Of a DNA stretch of 64,000 bases, positions 48,884 to 57,511 are shown in pieces (positions within the stretch are counted from its first letter, which is position 1; each line of letters opens with the position of its first letter). The notes below the pieces were generated by a model. The model searched no databases. It had not been told where the DNA came from and saw nothing but the letters and a program-made list of their open reading frames with translations. The DNA comes from Pseudotabrizicola sp. (lineage in GTDB: Bacteria; Pseudomonadota; Alphaproteobacteria; Rhodobacterales; Rhodobacteraceae). The stretch spans positions 186,001 through 250,000 of the forward strand of contig NZ_JAUSNR010000019.1 of the NCBI RefSeq assembly GCF_030656345.1, given 5' to 3'. Position numbers and translations under genes: made by a program.

Positions 48884-50917
48884 TCAGATATCCTTGACCA
48901 GACGCAGCGCATCATAGATCGCGGCATGGGTGTTGCGCGACGCCACCGCATCCCCGATTCGGTACAGTACAAACCCTGCCGGGCCAGTGCCTGCGGGTTG
49001 CGGCTGGCCTGCGATCATGGCGTCGTAATCGACAAAACCAAGGTTGTGCGACTGTGGTTTCAGATCGAAATACAGATCATCAAGCGGCTGGGTGCCATGG
49101 TTCACTACGATCTGGTCAAACACCCGCTCCTTGGTCACATCCATGTAATCCGACCCGATCACCGCACGCAGCTGGTTGCCGTCGCGCTGCACCCCGCGCA
49201 GGCGATAGGTGACGGTGAATGTCACCGGCTTGTCCTGCAATGCCCGCATATAGGGCACCAGGTTCATGGCCATCACCTCGGGCGCAAAGCTGCGGTCGGG
49301 GGTCATCACCTCGACCGTGGCACCGGACTCGGCCAGCCGTTGCGCCGCCTGCAGGGCGGTATGGTCGCCCGCATCATCATACAGCAGCACATTCGCCCCG
49401 GGTTTCACATCGCCCGACAGAATATCCCAGGCGCTTACCGTCAGGTCGTTGCCAAAGCCAAGCACCGCCGTTTCCGGCATGCCCCCTGTCGCGATGATCA
49501 CCACATCAGGCGACAGCGCCAACACATCCGACGCCTCGGCATAGGTGTTGAAGTGGAACGCGACCCCGCGCGCCGCGCATTGCGCCATGCGCCAGTCGAT
49601 GATGCCGATCATCTCGGCCCGCCGTTTGGTCTGCGCCGTCAGCCGCACCTGACCGCCGGGCTGATCCGCCGCCTCCAGCACCGTGACCCGGTGGCCGCGT
49701 TCCGATGCCACCCGCGCCGCCTCCAGCCCTGCCGGACCTGCGCCGACGATGACCACATGTCTGGTGGCAGGGGCGGGCGACACCTCATGCGGCATGGTCT
49801 CTTCCCGCCCGGTTGCGGGGTTGTGGATGCACAGCGCCATGCCGCCCTGATAGATCCTGTCAAGGCAATAGGTGGCCCCGACGCAGGGACGGATATCCTC
49901 CTCCCGCCCCTCAACAATCTTGCGCACGATATGCGGGTCGGCCATATGCGCCCGGGTCATGCCGACCATATCCAGCTGGCCCGACTGCACGGCATAGCGC
50001 GCGGTCGCCACATCAGGGATGCGCGCGGCGTGAAAGGTGGGCAACCCCACCTCGGCCCGCACCCGGCCTGCGAAATCCAGATGCGGGGCTGATTTCATAC
50101 CTTGGATCGGGATCACATCGGTCATCGCCGGGTCAGTGTGGATGCGCCCCTTGATGATGTTCAGGAAATCCACCAACCCAGAATCGCGGAACATCTTGCC
50201 GATGGCGATGCCATCATCGGCATCAATCCCGCCCGCCTCGGCCTCATCCGCCGTGTAGCGCACGCCCAGCAAAAACCGCTCTCCCACCCGTTTGCGGCAG
50301 GCGGCCAGCACCTCCATCGCAAACCGTGCCCGGTTTTCCAGAGAGCCGCCATAGGGTGCGGCAAGCGTATTGGTAAGGGGCGACATGAACTGGTCCATCA
50401 GATGGCCGTAGCATTCAAATTCCACGCCATCGAGGCCAGCGGCCTGCATCCGCTCGGCCGCATCGGCGTAATCGGTGATGATGCGGTCAATGTCCCAATC
50501 CTCGACCACCTTGGGAAAGGCGCGGTGCGACGGTTCGCGCGCAGGGCCTGCCGCCACCACCGGCAGCCAGTCGCCCTTGTCCCACCTTGTGCGGCGGCCA
50601 AGGTGGGTCAGCTGGATCATCACCGCCGCCCCGGCCTCATGGCAATCATCCGCCAGACGCTTCATCCACGGCACCACCTCATCCTTGTAGGCCAGGATGT
50701 TGTTGAACACCGGCGGGCTGTCCTTTGACACCGCCGCCGACCCGGCGGTCATGGTCAGCGCCACACCGGCACGCGCGCGTTCCAGATGATACAGCCGGTA
50801 GCGGTCTTTCGGCATCCCGTCTTCGGGATAGGCCGGTTCATGGCTGGTGGTCATGATCCGGTTGCGCAGGGTCAGGTGTTTCAGCTGATAGGGTTGCAGC
50901 AGCGGATCGTTGGTCAT
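48884..50917 (-). CDS. NADH:flavin oxidoreductase/old yellow enzyme family (N-methylproline demethylase-like)
   Basis: 677 residues with two parts. Residues 1-360 are an FMN TIM barrel (LTLRNRIMTTSHEPAY; MIQLTHLGRR; LDGVEFECYGHLMDQFMSP). Residues about 385-677 are an FAD/NAD Rossmann pair (VVIVGAGPAGLEAARVASER; DVVIIATGG). The iron-sulfur loop reads RPCVGATYCLDRIYQGGMALC: the second cysteine of the usual CxxCxxxC is Ala. The closest look-alikes are StcD-type N-methylproline demethylases and trimethylamine-dehydrogenase relatives, so oxidative N-demethylation of a methylated amine or betaine is plausible. Confidence 0.82.
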   Translation of the reverse strand: MTNDPLLQPYQLKHLTLRNRIMTTSHEPAYPEDGMPKDRYRLYHLERARAGVALTMTAGSAAVSKDSPPVFNNILAYKDEVVPWMKRLADDCHEAGAAVMIQLTHLGRRTRWDKGDWLPVVAAGPAREPSHRAFPKVVEDWDIDRIITDYADAAERMQAAGLDGVEFECYGHLMDQFMSPLTNTLAAPYGGSLENRARFAMEVLAACRKRVGERFLLGVRYTADEAEAGGIDADDGIAIGKMFRDSGLVDFLNIIKGRIHTDPAMTDVIPIQGMKSAPHLDFAGRVRAEVGLPTFHAARIPDVATARYAVQSGQLDMVGMTRAHMADPHIVRKIVEGREEDIRPCVGATYCLDRIYQGGMALCIHNPATGREETMPHEVSPAPATRHVVIVGAGPAGLEAARVASERGHRVTVLEAADQPGGQVRLTAQTKRRAEMIGIIDWRMAQCAARGVAFHFNTYAEASDVLALSPDVVIIATGGMPETAVLGFGNDLTVSAWDILSGDVKPGANVLLYDDAGDHTALQAAQRLAESGATVEVMTPDRSFAPEVMAMNLVPYMRALQDKPVTFTVTYRLRGVQRDGNQLRAVIGSDYMDVTKERVFDQIVVNHGTQPLDDLYFDLKPQSHNLGFVDYDAMIAGQPQPAGTGPAGFVLYRIGDAVASRNTHAAIYDALRLVKDI

Positions 50918-51071
50918 CGGGCACCTTCGTTGTTTTCCGACAGCCTAGGTTTGCGGCGCATTGCGTGCTGACAGAAAAGCGACCGCTGAATGTCTGTTCC
51001 TACCGCCCAAGCGGCGTTGACAGTGCGGGCCGGGCAATCGCACTCTGCCAAAGACCGACACGGGGGAAGAC
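50918..51071. promoter_or_regulatory. Divergent promoter region, OYE gene and heterocycle locus
   Basis: 154 bases separate the OYE-like gene from the first gene of the plus-strand catabolic locus. I see no strong palindrome. The plus-strand gene has GGGGGAAG before its ATG. Confidence 0.4.
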
Positions 51072-51899
51072 ATGCGCAGCTATGCGCGGCCACAGACACT
51101 GGACGAGGCAATTGGCATGCTGGCGCAAGGCCAGCGCCGGATTTTGGCTGGCGGCACCGATCTTTACCCGGCAGCCGGGGTGCAGCTGGATGGGGACGTG
51201 CTGGACCTGACCGCGATTGCCGCGCTTGACGGCATCACGCCGGGGGCCGGGCTGCGCATCGGGGCCTGCACCACATGGACGGCGATTGCCGAGGCCGCGC
51301 TGCCCCCCGCCCTGCGCTGCCTGCAACAGGCGGCGCGGCAGGTCGGCGGGCGTCAGGTTCAGAACGCGGGCACCATCGGCGGCAACCTGTGCAACGCCTC
51401 TCCCGCCGCCGACGGGGTGCCGCCGCTGCTGGCGCTGAATGCGCTGGTGGAACTGGCGGGGCCGCAGGGCCTGCGGCAGCTGCCCTTGGCGCAGTTCCTG
51501 ACCGGGCCACGCCAGACGTTGCGCGCGAAGGATGAAGTGCTGACGGCGGTGATCGTGCCCGAAGCGGCCCTGCATGGACATTCCAGCTTTGTAAAGCTGG
51601 GCGCGCGGGCCTATCTGGTGATCTCTATCGCCATGGTGGCGGCGCGGGTTCAGGTGGCAGATGGCCGCATCACCAGTGCTGCGATTGCGGTGGGGGCCTG
51701 CTCTGGCGTGGCGCAACGGTTGCCAGCGGTAGAGGCTGCGTTGATCGGTGCGCTCTTGGCCGACGCTGCCGCCAGAGTGCGCGCGGCAGATCTGGCCGCC
51801 GCCTTGTCGCCGATAGATGACGTGCGCGCCACCGCCACCTACCGTATGGTCGCCGCAACAGAACTGGTGCGCCGCGCCGTGACCGGGGCGCATGCATGA
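51072..51899 (+). CDS. Xanthine-dehydrogenase-family FAD-binding subunit
   Basis: 275-residue medium subunit (CoxM/XdhB type) carrying FAD and passing electrons from the FeS-Mo subunit. FAD motifs are ILAGGTDLYP (residues about 24-33) and NAGTIGGNLCNASPAAD (about 98-114). The C-terminal CO-dehydrogenase flavoprotein domain follows. Start overlaps nothing upstream; stop overlaps the next gene (ATGA). It and the following gene make a complete molybdenum hydroxylase. Confidence 0.92.
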   Translation: MRSYARPQTLDEAIGMLAQGQRRILAGGTDLYPAAGVQLDGDVLDLTAIAALDGITPGAGLRIGACTTWTAIAEAALPPALRCLQQAARQVGGRQVQNAGTIGGNLCNASPAADGVPPLLALNALVELAGPQGLRQLPLAQFLTGPRQTLRAKDEVLTAVIVPEAALHGHSSFVKLGARAYLVISIAMVAARVQVADGRITSAAIAVGACSGVAQRLPAVEAALIGALLADAAARVRAADLAAALSPIDDVRATATYRMVAATELVRRAVTGAHA

Positions 51900-54565
51900 T
51901 CGGCTTTACCCTGAACGGCCAGCCCGTCACCACACAGGCCGCGCCCACCGCAAGGCTGACCGAAGTGTTGCGCGATCATCTGGGCAGGGTGGGCACCAAG
52001 GTCGGCTGCGATGCCGGTGATTGCGGGGCCTGTACGGTTTTGCTGAACGGCGCGCAAGTCTGTGCCTGCATGGTGCCAGCGGCGCGCCTGTCCGGTGCGG
52101 ACGTTGAGACGATTGAGTCGGATGCCAAAGATCTGGACCAGTTGCGCGACGCCTTTCTGCGCCATGGGGCCGCGCAATGCGGCATCTGCACGCCCGGAAT
52201 GCTGATGGCAGCGGTCGATCTGCGCCGCCGCATAGCCGCGCCGACCGAGGCGCAGGTGCAGGATGCTTTGGGCGGCGTGCTGTGCCGCTGCACCGGCTAT
52301 CGCAAGATCATCGCGGCGATCTGCGATACCGGCGTGGCAGAGCCTGCTATGGCCGATGGCGTGGGGGCCTCTGTCACCCGCCTTGACGGGCAGGCCAAGG
52401 TGCGCGGCGACCGTTTCGGCGCGGATGACTGGCCCGAAGGCGCGCTGACTGTGGTGGCGTTGCGCTCTCCCCACCCACATGCACGGTTCCGCTTCGGTGA
52501 TCTGGCGGGCTTTGCCCGGCGGCCCGGTGTGGCCGCCATCTTCACCGCCGCCGATATCCCGGGCCGCAATGCCTTTGGCGTCATCCCCGCCTTCGCCGAT
52601 CAGCCCGCCATCGCCCAAAGCCCGGCTCGGTTTCGCGGCGAATGCGTGGCGCTGGTGGCGTTTGAGGCCGGAACAGAGCCTGATCTGACAGGCTTTCCGG
52701 TCGACTGGGACCCGATGCCACCCCTGACCACCCCGGCAGAGGCCGAAGCGCCGGGTGCGGCACTGGTTCACCCGGACCGCGCCGCCAATCAACTGATCGA
52801 AGGCCGGGTGATCCGGGGCGATGCCGCCTCTGCCCTGTCGCAATCGGCCCATGTCGTGACCGGCACCATGCAGACCGGCTATATCGAACACGCCTATATC
52901 GAACCCGAGGCTGGCGCGGCATGGATGGACGGCGACACGCTGGTTATCCGCGCCTGCACGCAGGCCCCGGTGATGGACCGTGACGATACCGCGCTGGTGC
53001 TGGGCCTGCCGCCCAACCGGGTGCGGATCATCCCGTCGGCGGTCGGGGGCGGGTTTGGATCGAAGCTGGATGTCAGCCTGCAACCGCTGATCGGTCTGGT
53101 CACGCTGAAAACCGGGCGGCCCTGCCGCATGGTGTATTCGCGGCGCGACAGCATGACCTCGACCACAAAACGCCACCCGGCAGAGATGCAGGGCAGCATC
53201 GGTTGCGACGCGACGGGGCGGCTGACCGGACTGCAGTTTGAGGGGCGGTTCAACACCGGGGCCTATGCCAGCTGGGGGCCGACGGTGGCGAACCGGGTGC
53301 CGGTACATGTCACCGGGCCTTATCTGACGCCAAACGTCCATGTCCGGGCCCGCGCGATCCATACCCACGGCCCGGTCTCGGGTGCCTTTCGCGGCTTTGG
53401 CGTGCCGCAGGCGGCGCTGTGGCAGGAAACCCTGTTTGACCAGCTGGCCGAACAGGCAGGGCTGGACCGGCTGGAGTTCCGCATTCTGAACGCCCTGCGC
53501 GATGGCGACGCCACCGCGACGGGTCAGGTGCTGCAGGCCACCGGGATCAGGGCTTGCCTGACCGCGCTGCGCCCGCATTGGCAAAGGGCCATGTCAGAGA
53601 CGCTTCCGGGCCGGGGCGTCGGGGTGGCATCGTGCTGGTACGGCTGCGGCAACACCTCGCTGCCCAACCCGTCCACCATCCGCATCGGCCTGTCACCTCA
53701 GGGCCGGGTGTTGCTGCATCAGGGCGCGACCGATATCGGTCAGGGGTCGAACACCGTGATCGCACAGATTGCGGCGCAGGCGCTTGGCCTGCCGCTGACG
53801 CAGTTCACCCTGATCGGCCCCGATACCGCGCTGACCCCCGATGCCGGCAAAACCTCGGCCAGCCGGCAGACCTTTGTCTCTGGCCGCGCCGCGAAAGCGG
53901 CGGCAGAGGCGCTGCGCCAGCAGATCCTGCGGCTGGCGAATGCCGGGGATGGCGCGCAACTGGTGCTGAACGGCGCCGGGCTGACCGTTACCGAAGGCAG
54001 CACCCGCCGACAGATAGACCTTGCCACTCTGCCCATCGACCGGCATGGCTATGTGCTGACAGCCGAAGAAACCTACGACCCGCCCACCTCTTCCCTCGAC
54101 GAAAACGGTCAGGGCACGCCCTATGCGCTCTACGGCTACGGCGCGCAGATGGTGGAACTGCAGGTGGACCCCGCGCTTGGCACCCTGCGCCTGCTGAAAA
54201 TCACCGCCGCGCATGACGTGGGCCGCGCGATCAACCCGCAGCTTGCCACCGGCCAGATCGAAGGCGGCATCGCCCAGGGCATTGGCCTTGCGCTGATGGA
54301 GGAATACCTGCCCGGCCGCACTGAAAACCTGCACGACTACCTGATCCCCACCATCGGCGATGTGCCCCCGATCGAGAGCCTGCTGATCGAAGTGCCAGAC
54401 CCCGAAGGCCCCTACGGTGCCAAGGGCCTCGGCGAACATGTGCTGATCCCGACCGCCCCCGCCATCCTGAACGCCATCCGCCACGCCACGGGTGCGGCAT
54501 TGACGCAAGTGCCTGCACTTCCGCACCGGCTTCTGGCTGCGCTGAAGGGAGCATCAGACCTATGA
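51896..54565 (+). CDS. Molybdenum hydroxylase with fused [2Fe-2S] and Mo-cofactor domains
   Basis: 889 residues. Residues 1-80 are a plant-type ferredoxin with Cys38, 43, 46 and 58. Residues 90-140 hold the second cluster with Cys95, 98, 130 and 132 (QCGICTP; CRCTGY). From about 160 onward is the Mo domain, with AVGGGFGSKLDV, GAFRGFGVPQA, TDIGQGSNTVIAQIA and the late AKGLGEH carrying the catalytic Glu at about 847. Small and large subunits, usually separate, are joined here. It would hydroxylate a carbon next to ring nitrogen; the substrate is unknown. No XdhC-type chaperone gene is seen nearby. Confidence 0.92.
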   Translation: MIGFTLNGQPVTTQAAPTARLTEVLRDHLGRVGTKVGCDAGDCGACTVLLNGAQVCACMVPAARLSGADVETIESDAKDLDQLRDAFLRHGAAQCGICTPGMLMAAVDLRRRIAAPTEAQVQDALGGVLCRCTGYRKIIAAICDTGVAEPAMADGVGASVTRLDGQAKVRGDRFGADDWPEGALTVVALRSPHPHARFRFGDLAGFARRPGVAAIFTAADIPGRNAFGVIPAFADQPAIAQSPARFRGECVALVAFEAGTEPDLTGFPVDWDPMPPLTTPAEAEAPGAALVHPDRAANQLIEGRVIRGDAASALSQSAHVVTGTMQTGYIEHAYIEPEAGAAWMDGDTLVIRACTQAPVMDRDDTALVLGLPPNRVRIIPSAVGGGFGSKLDVSLQPLIGLVTLKTGRPCRMVYSRRDSMTSTTKRHPAEMQGSIGCDATGRLTGLQFEGRFNTGAYASWGPTVANRVPVHVTGPYLTPNVHVRARAIHTHGPVSGAFRGFGVPQAALWQETLFDQLAEQAGLDRLEFRILNALRDGDATATGQVLQATGIRACLTALRPHWQRAMSETLPGRGVGVASCWYGCGNTSLPNPSTIRIGLSPQGRVLLHQGATDIGQGSNTVIAQIAAQALGLPLTQFTLIGPDTALTPDAGKTSASRQTFVSGRAAKAAAEALRQQILRLANAGDGAQLVLNGAGLTVTEGSTRRQIDLATLPIDRHGYVLTAEETYDPPTSSLDENGQGTPYALYGYGAQMVELQVDPALGTLRLLKITAAHDVGRAINPQLATGQIEGGIAQGIGLALMEEYLPGRTENLHDYLIPTIGDVPPIESLLIEVPDPEGPYGAKGLGEHVLIPTAPAILNAIRHATGAALTQVPALPHRLLAALKGASDL

Positions 54566-54580
54566 TGCCCCTTGCCCTTC

Positions 54581-54640
54581 ATCTTGGCCAAAATACTCCA
54601 CGGGGGTACGGGGGTGTGAAACCCCCGGTGCGCCATCTCC
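54581..54640. repeat. Intergenic GGC(C/A)AAAATACTCC hairpin element, copy 2
   Basis: CATCTTGGCCAAAATACTCC, then a G-run and a hairpin CGGGGGT / ACCCCCG. It lies in the 99-base gap after the molybdenum hydroxylase stop. Shares its first part with the sequence at 34,983. Confidence 0.6.
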
Positions 54641-54664
54641 CCCCGGCGCAGCGGATGCCATGAC

Positions 54665-56104
54665 ATGATACCGACTCCCACACCCGCCGAAAAAATCCGC
54701 TGCGATGCCTGCCCGGTGATGTGCTTCATCGCCCCGGGCCAGACCGGGGCCTGCGACCGCTATGCCAATGTCGAGGGCCGCATCCTGCGCACCGATCCGG
54801 TGGTGCTGCTGTCGCGCACCGTCGAGTCGGGCGGTCGCATCGTGCCATTCGCCACGCGCGACTGGGACGGCGAGCCGTTTCCGGTGGATACCTTCGTCAC
54901 CGGCATCGGGTCGGGCACCACCTATCCTGACTACAAGCCCGCGCCCTTCATCGTATCCTCCACCGTCGCAGGGGCCGATATGGTCACTGTGGTGACAGAG
55001 GCGATCTTTTCCTATTGCGGCGTCAAGGTGAAGATCGACACCGACCGCCATCTGGGTGCCGAAGGCGCCATCGTCCGCGCGCAAGGCGAGCCGGTGGGGC
55101 ATGTCACCACAACCGAATACGGCAGCCAGATGCTCAGCCTTGGCGGCGTGCATCATCTGACCGGGGGCAGCAAGGCCGAAGGTCGTGTGACCTGCGCCGC
55201 GCTGCTGGCGCTGTGCAACGGCGCTGCGGTGGATCTGACCATCGATGGCGGTTCTGCCGTAACGGTGCAGGCGGGCAAGCCGCCCATCGTCGATGGCACA
55301 CCGGAACGGCGGATGCGGGTTGGCTGCGGGTCGGCGACCATCGGGATGTTTGCCAGCCAATGGGCCGGGCTGGTGGATGAGGTGGTGGTGGTCGATGACC
55401 ACATCACCGGCGTGGTCAGCGAACATCAGGCGGGCAAGGTGCTGGGCTGGCAGCCCACGGGCATCCGGATCAAAGGGCACCGGTCGACCCCGGGCCGCTA
55501 TTTCCGGGTGTCAGAACCGGGTCTGGGTTGGGGTGGCACGCAACTGACCGACCCGCTGGAGATTCTTGCCCCGTGGGAGGCGCGGCGCGGGGCAAGGCCG
55601 GGGCTGACGCTGCTGATGGTCTCCACCACCGGCGAAGAGTTCGGGTATTACGTGCTGGATCAGGCTCTGATCCCGCATAAACAGCCCCTGCCAGAGGCTC
55701 TGCGCGCGACGGTGGGCCTGATTGACGAAAACTGTGAGCCTTCGCTTTGCACCGTGCTGTTCATGGGCGGTGCCGGTGGCTCCCTGCGCGCCGGGGTCAC
55801 GCAAAACCCGGTGCGGCTGACCCGGTCGGTGCAGGCGGGTCAGACCCGGCTGACCAGTGGCGGGGCGGAGTGCTATGTCTGGCCGGGGGGCGGCATCACC
55901 TTCATGGTGGATGTCACACGCCTCCCCGCCGGGGCCTTTGGCTATGTGCCCACCCCGGCGCTGGTTGCCCCCCTGGAATTCACTCTGCCCCGTGGTGCCT
56001 ATCTGGCGATGGGCGGACATGAAAGCGCGATCCGAAATCTTGATGAGGCCCGGGCAGCAGGCGGCGAGTACCAGACGCAGGCGCATCTGCAGGCCCGGCC
56101 ATGA
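54665..56104 (+). CDS. 6-hydroxynicotinate reductase-like iron-sulfur protein
   Basis: 479 residues. The N-terminus has four cysteines (Cys13, 16, 20, 30 in IRCDACPVMCFIAPGQTGAC), a likely [4Fe-4S] site. The rest resembles proteins annotated as 6-hydroxynicotinate reductase, known from anaerobic nicotinate fermentation, where the enzyme reduces a hydroxylated pyridine ring using ferredoxin. Family blocks are VTTTEYGSQMLSLGGVHHLT and VWPGGGITFMVDVTRLP. Placed after a molybdenum hydroxylase, a ring-reduction step is plausible. The function in this aerobic-type genome is unproven. Overlaps the UPF0280 gene. Confidence 0.65.
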   Translation: MIPTPTPAEKIRCDACPVMCFIAPGQTGACDRYANVEGRILRTDPVVLLSRTVESGGRIVPFATRDWDGEPFPVDTFVTGIGSGTTYPDYKPAPFIVSSTVAGADMVTVVTEAIFSYCGVKVKIDTDRHLGAEGAIVRAQGEPVGHVTTTEYGSQMLSLGGVHHLTGGSKAEGRVTCAALLALCNGAAVDLTIDGGSAVTVQAGKPPIVDGTPERRMRVGCGSATIGMFASQWAGLVDEVVVVDDHITGVVSEHQAGKVLGWQPTGIRIKGHRSTPGRYFRVSEPGLGWGGTQLTDPLEILAPWEARRGARPGLTLLMVSTTGEEFGYYVLDQALIPHKQPLPEALRATVGLIDENCEPSLCTVLFMGGAGGSLRAGVTQNPVRLTRSVQAGQTRLTSGGAECYVWPGGGITFMVDVTRLPAGAFGYVPTPALVAPLEFTLPRGAYLAMGGHESAIRNLDEARAAGGEYQTQAHLQARP

Positions 56105-56937
56105 CCGGCGCAATGGTTGCCCGCCTGCCGGACGGACGGCTGCACCTGCAGCACGGGCCGATCGACATCATCGCGCAGGCTTGGGGAGACCGGGAGGCGG
56201 TGGCCGAAGGGGAGAGGCGCGCAACGGCAAAATTCGGCTCTGTATTGGCGGAATTGGCCCCGGAACTGCCAATTTTGCGGCAAGAGGGCGGGCAGCCTTC
56301 CGGCAGCATCGGTCAGGCGATGGCGCAGGCCACAGCCCCCTATGCCCCCCGCTTCATCACGCCGATGGCGGCAGTGGCCGGGGCGGTGGCCGACGCGATA
56401 CTTGCCGCACTGGCGATGCCCGGCGTGACGCGCGCCTATGTCAACAACGGCGGCGACATTGCGCTGCATCTGATGCCGGGGCACAGCCTGAGCTGTGCGA
56501 TTGCCGCGCGGCCCGGTTTTGCTGATCGCGTCACCGTTCGGGCCGAAGATGCGGTGCGCGGCATTGCCACCTCGGGCTGGCGCGGGCGCAGCTGGTCTTT
56601 GGGGATTGCCGATTCCGTGACCGTGCTGGGCCGGACGGCGGCCATGGCCGATGCGGCAGCCACAATGATCGCCAATGCGGTCGACCTGCCCGGCCATCCG
56701 GGTATCAGCCGCCGCCCGGCAGAGGCGTTGCACGCCGACAGCGATCTGGGGTTGCGGCAGGTGACGGTCGGGGTCGCAGGGCTGACCGCAACTGACATCA
56801 CCCGCGCGCTTGCTGCCGGGATCACTGCGGCGCGGATGTTCCGCACGCGCGGGCTTATTGAAGCTGCCGCGCTTTTCCTGCACCCTGAGATGCGCACACT
56901 TGGCCCGATTGCCCTGAAGGAGCCTGCACTTGTCTGA
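56101..56937 (+). CDS. UPF0280 family protein (ApbE-like fold)
   Basis: 278 residues. The core VTRAYVNNGGDIALHLMPG resembles the NxGGDI motif of ApbE flavin transferases, and SGWRGRSWSLGIADSVTVLG is a UPF0280 block. Members have no proven role. It is sandwiched between the 6-hydroxynicotinate-reductase-like gene and the DUF1185 gene with overlaps on both sides (ATGA; 8 bases), so it must serve the same pathway, perhaps in flavin attachment or as an enzyme. Confidence 0.8.
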   Translation: MTGAMVARLPDGRLHLQHGPIDIIAQAWGDREAVAEGERRATAKFGSVLAELAPELPILRQEGGQPSGSIGQAMAQATAPYAPRFITPMAAVAGAVADAILAALAMPGVTRAYVNNGGDIALHLMPGHSLSCAIAARPGFADRVTVRAEDAVRGIATSGWRGRSWSLGIADSVTVLGRTAAMADAAATMIANAVDLPGHPGISRRPAEALHADSDLGLRQVTVGVAGLTATDITRALAAGITAARMFRTRGLIEAAALFLHPEMRTLGPIALKEPALV

Positions 56938-57511
56938 CTTTGCCATCCGCAAGATTACTGTCCAGATTGAAGACATCCTGCACGAGGGCGGCCCCATCGC
57001 CGAAACACCCGCCCAGCGCGGGGCAATCTATGCCATCTGCGCCAACCCCTTTGCCGGGCGCTATCAGGAAGACCTGATCCCGGCGATGGAGGCGCTGAAA
57101 CCGCTGGCGCTGCTGCTGACCGACCGGCTGGTCGCGGCCATGGGCGGGCGCGATGGCATTGACGCCTATGGCAAGGGTGCCATTGTGGGGGAGAACGGCG
57201 AGAGTGAACATGGCGCAATCTGGCATGTGGCGGGTGGCTACGGGATGCGCGAACGCCTTGGCGAATGCCGGGCGATTGTGCCTTCGACGATGAAGGTAGG
57301 CCACATGGGCAGCACGCTGGATATTCCGCTGGGCCATCTGAACGCCGCCTATGTGCGGTCGCGTTTCGATGTGATCACCGTGGCCTGCGAAGACGGCCCG
57401 CGTGCGGGTGAGGTACTGTTTGCACTGGCCATGGCGCGCGGCGGGCGGGTGCATTCGCGCATGGGCGGGCTGGAACTGCATCAGGTCAAGGGCGAGGATG
57501 GGTTGAGATGA
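56930..57511 (+). CDS. DUF1185/AA_synth family protein
   Basis: 193 residues of the family labelled amino acid synthesis (PF06684, former DUF1185), with no established reaction. The conserved opening IRKITVQIEDILHEGGPIAE, the YGKGAIVGENGESEHGAIWH block and STMKVGHMGSTLDIPLGHLN are the usual landmarks. TTG 56930 is the start: AAGGAG lies seven bases before it. It overlaps UPF0280 by eight bases and the membrane protein gene by four. A hydrolase or lyase step on the opened or reduced ring is one guess. Confidence 0.75.
   Translation: MSDFAIRKITVQIEDILHEGGPIAETPAQRGAIYAICANPFAGRYQEDLIPAMEALKPLALLLTDRLVAAMGGRDGIDAYGKGAIVGENGESEHGAIWHVAGGYGMRERLGECRAIVPSTMKVGHMGSTLDIPLGHLNAAYVRSRFDVITVACEDGPRAGEVLFALAMARGGRVHSRMGGLELHQVKGEDGLR

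Noticed and set aside
51839..53584. 581-codon minus-strand open frame opposite the molybdenum hydroxylase
   Set aside because: Composed mainly of R, H, Q, P and G as expected of an antisense shadow; the plus strand carries recognisable FeS and Mo motifs.
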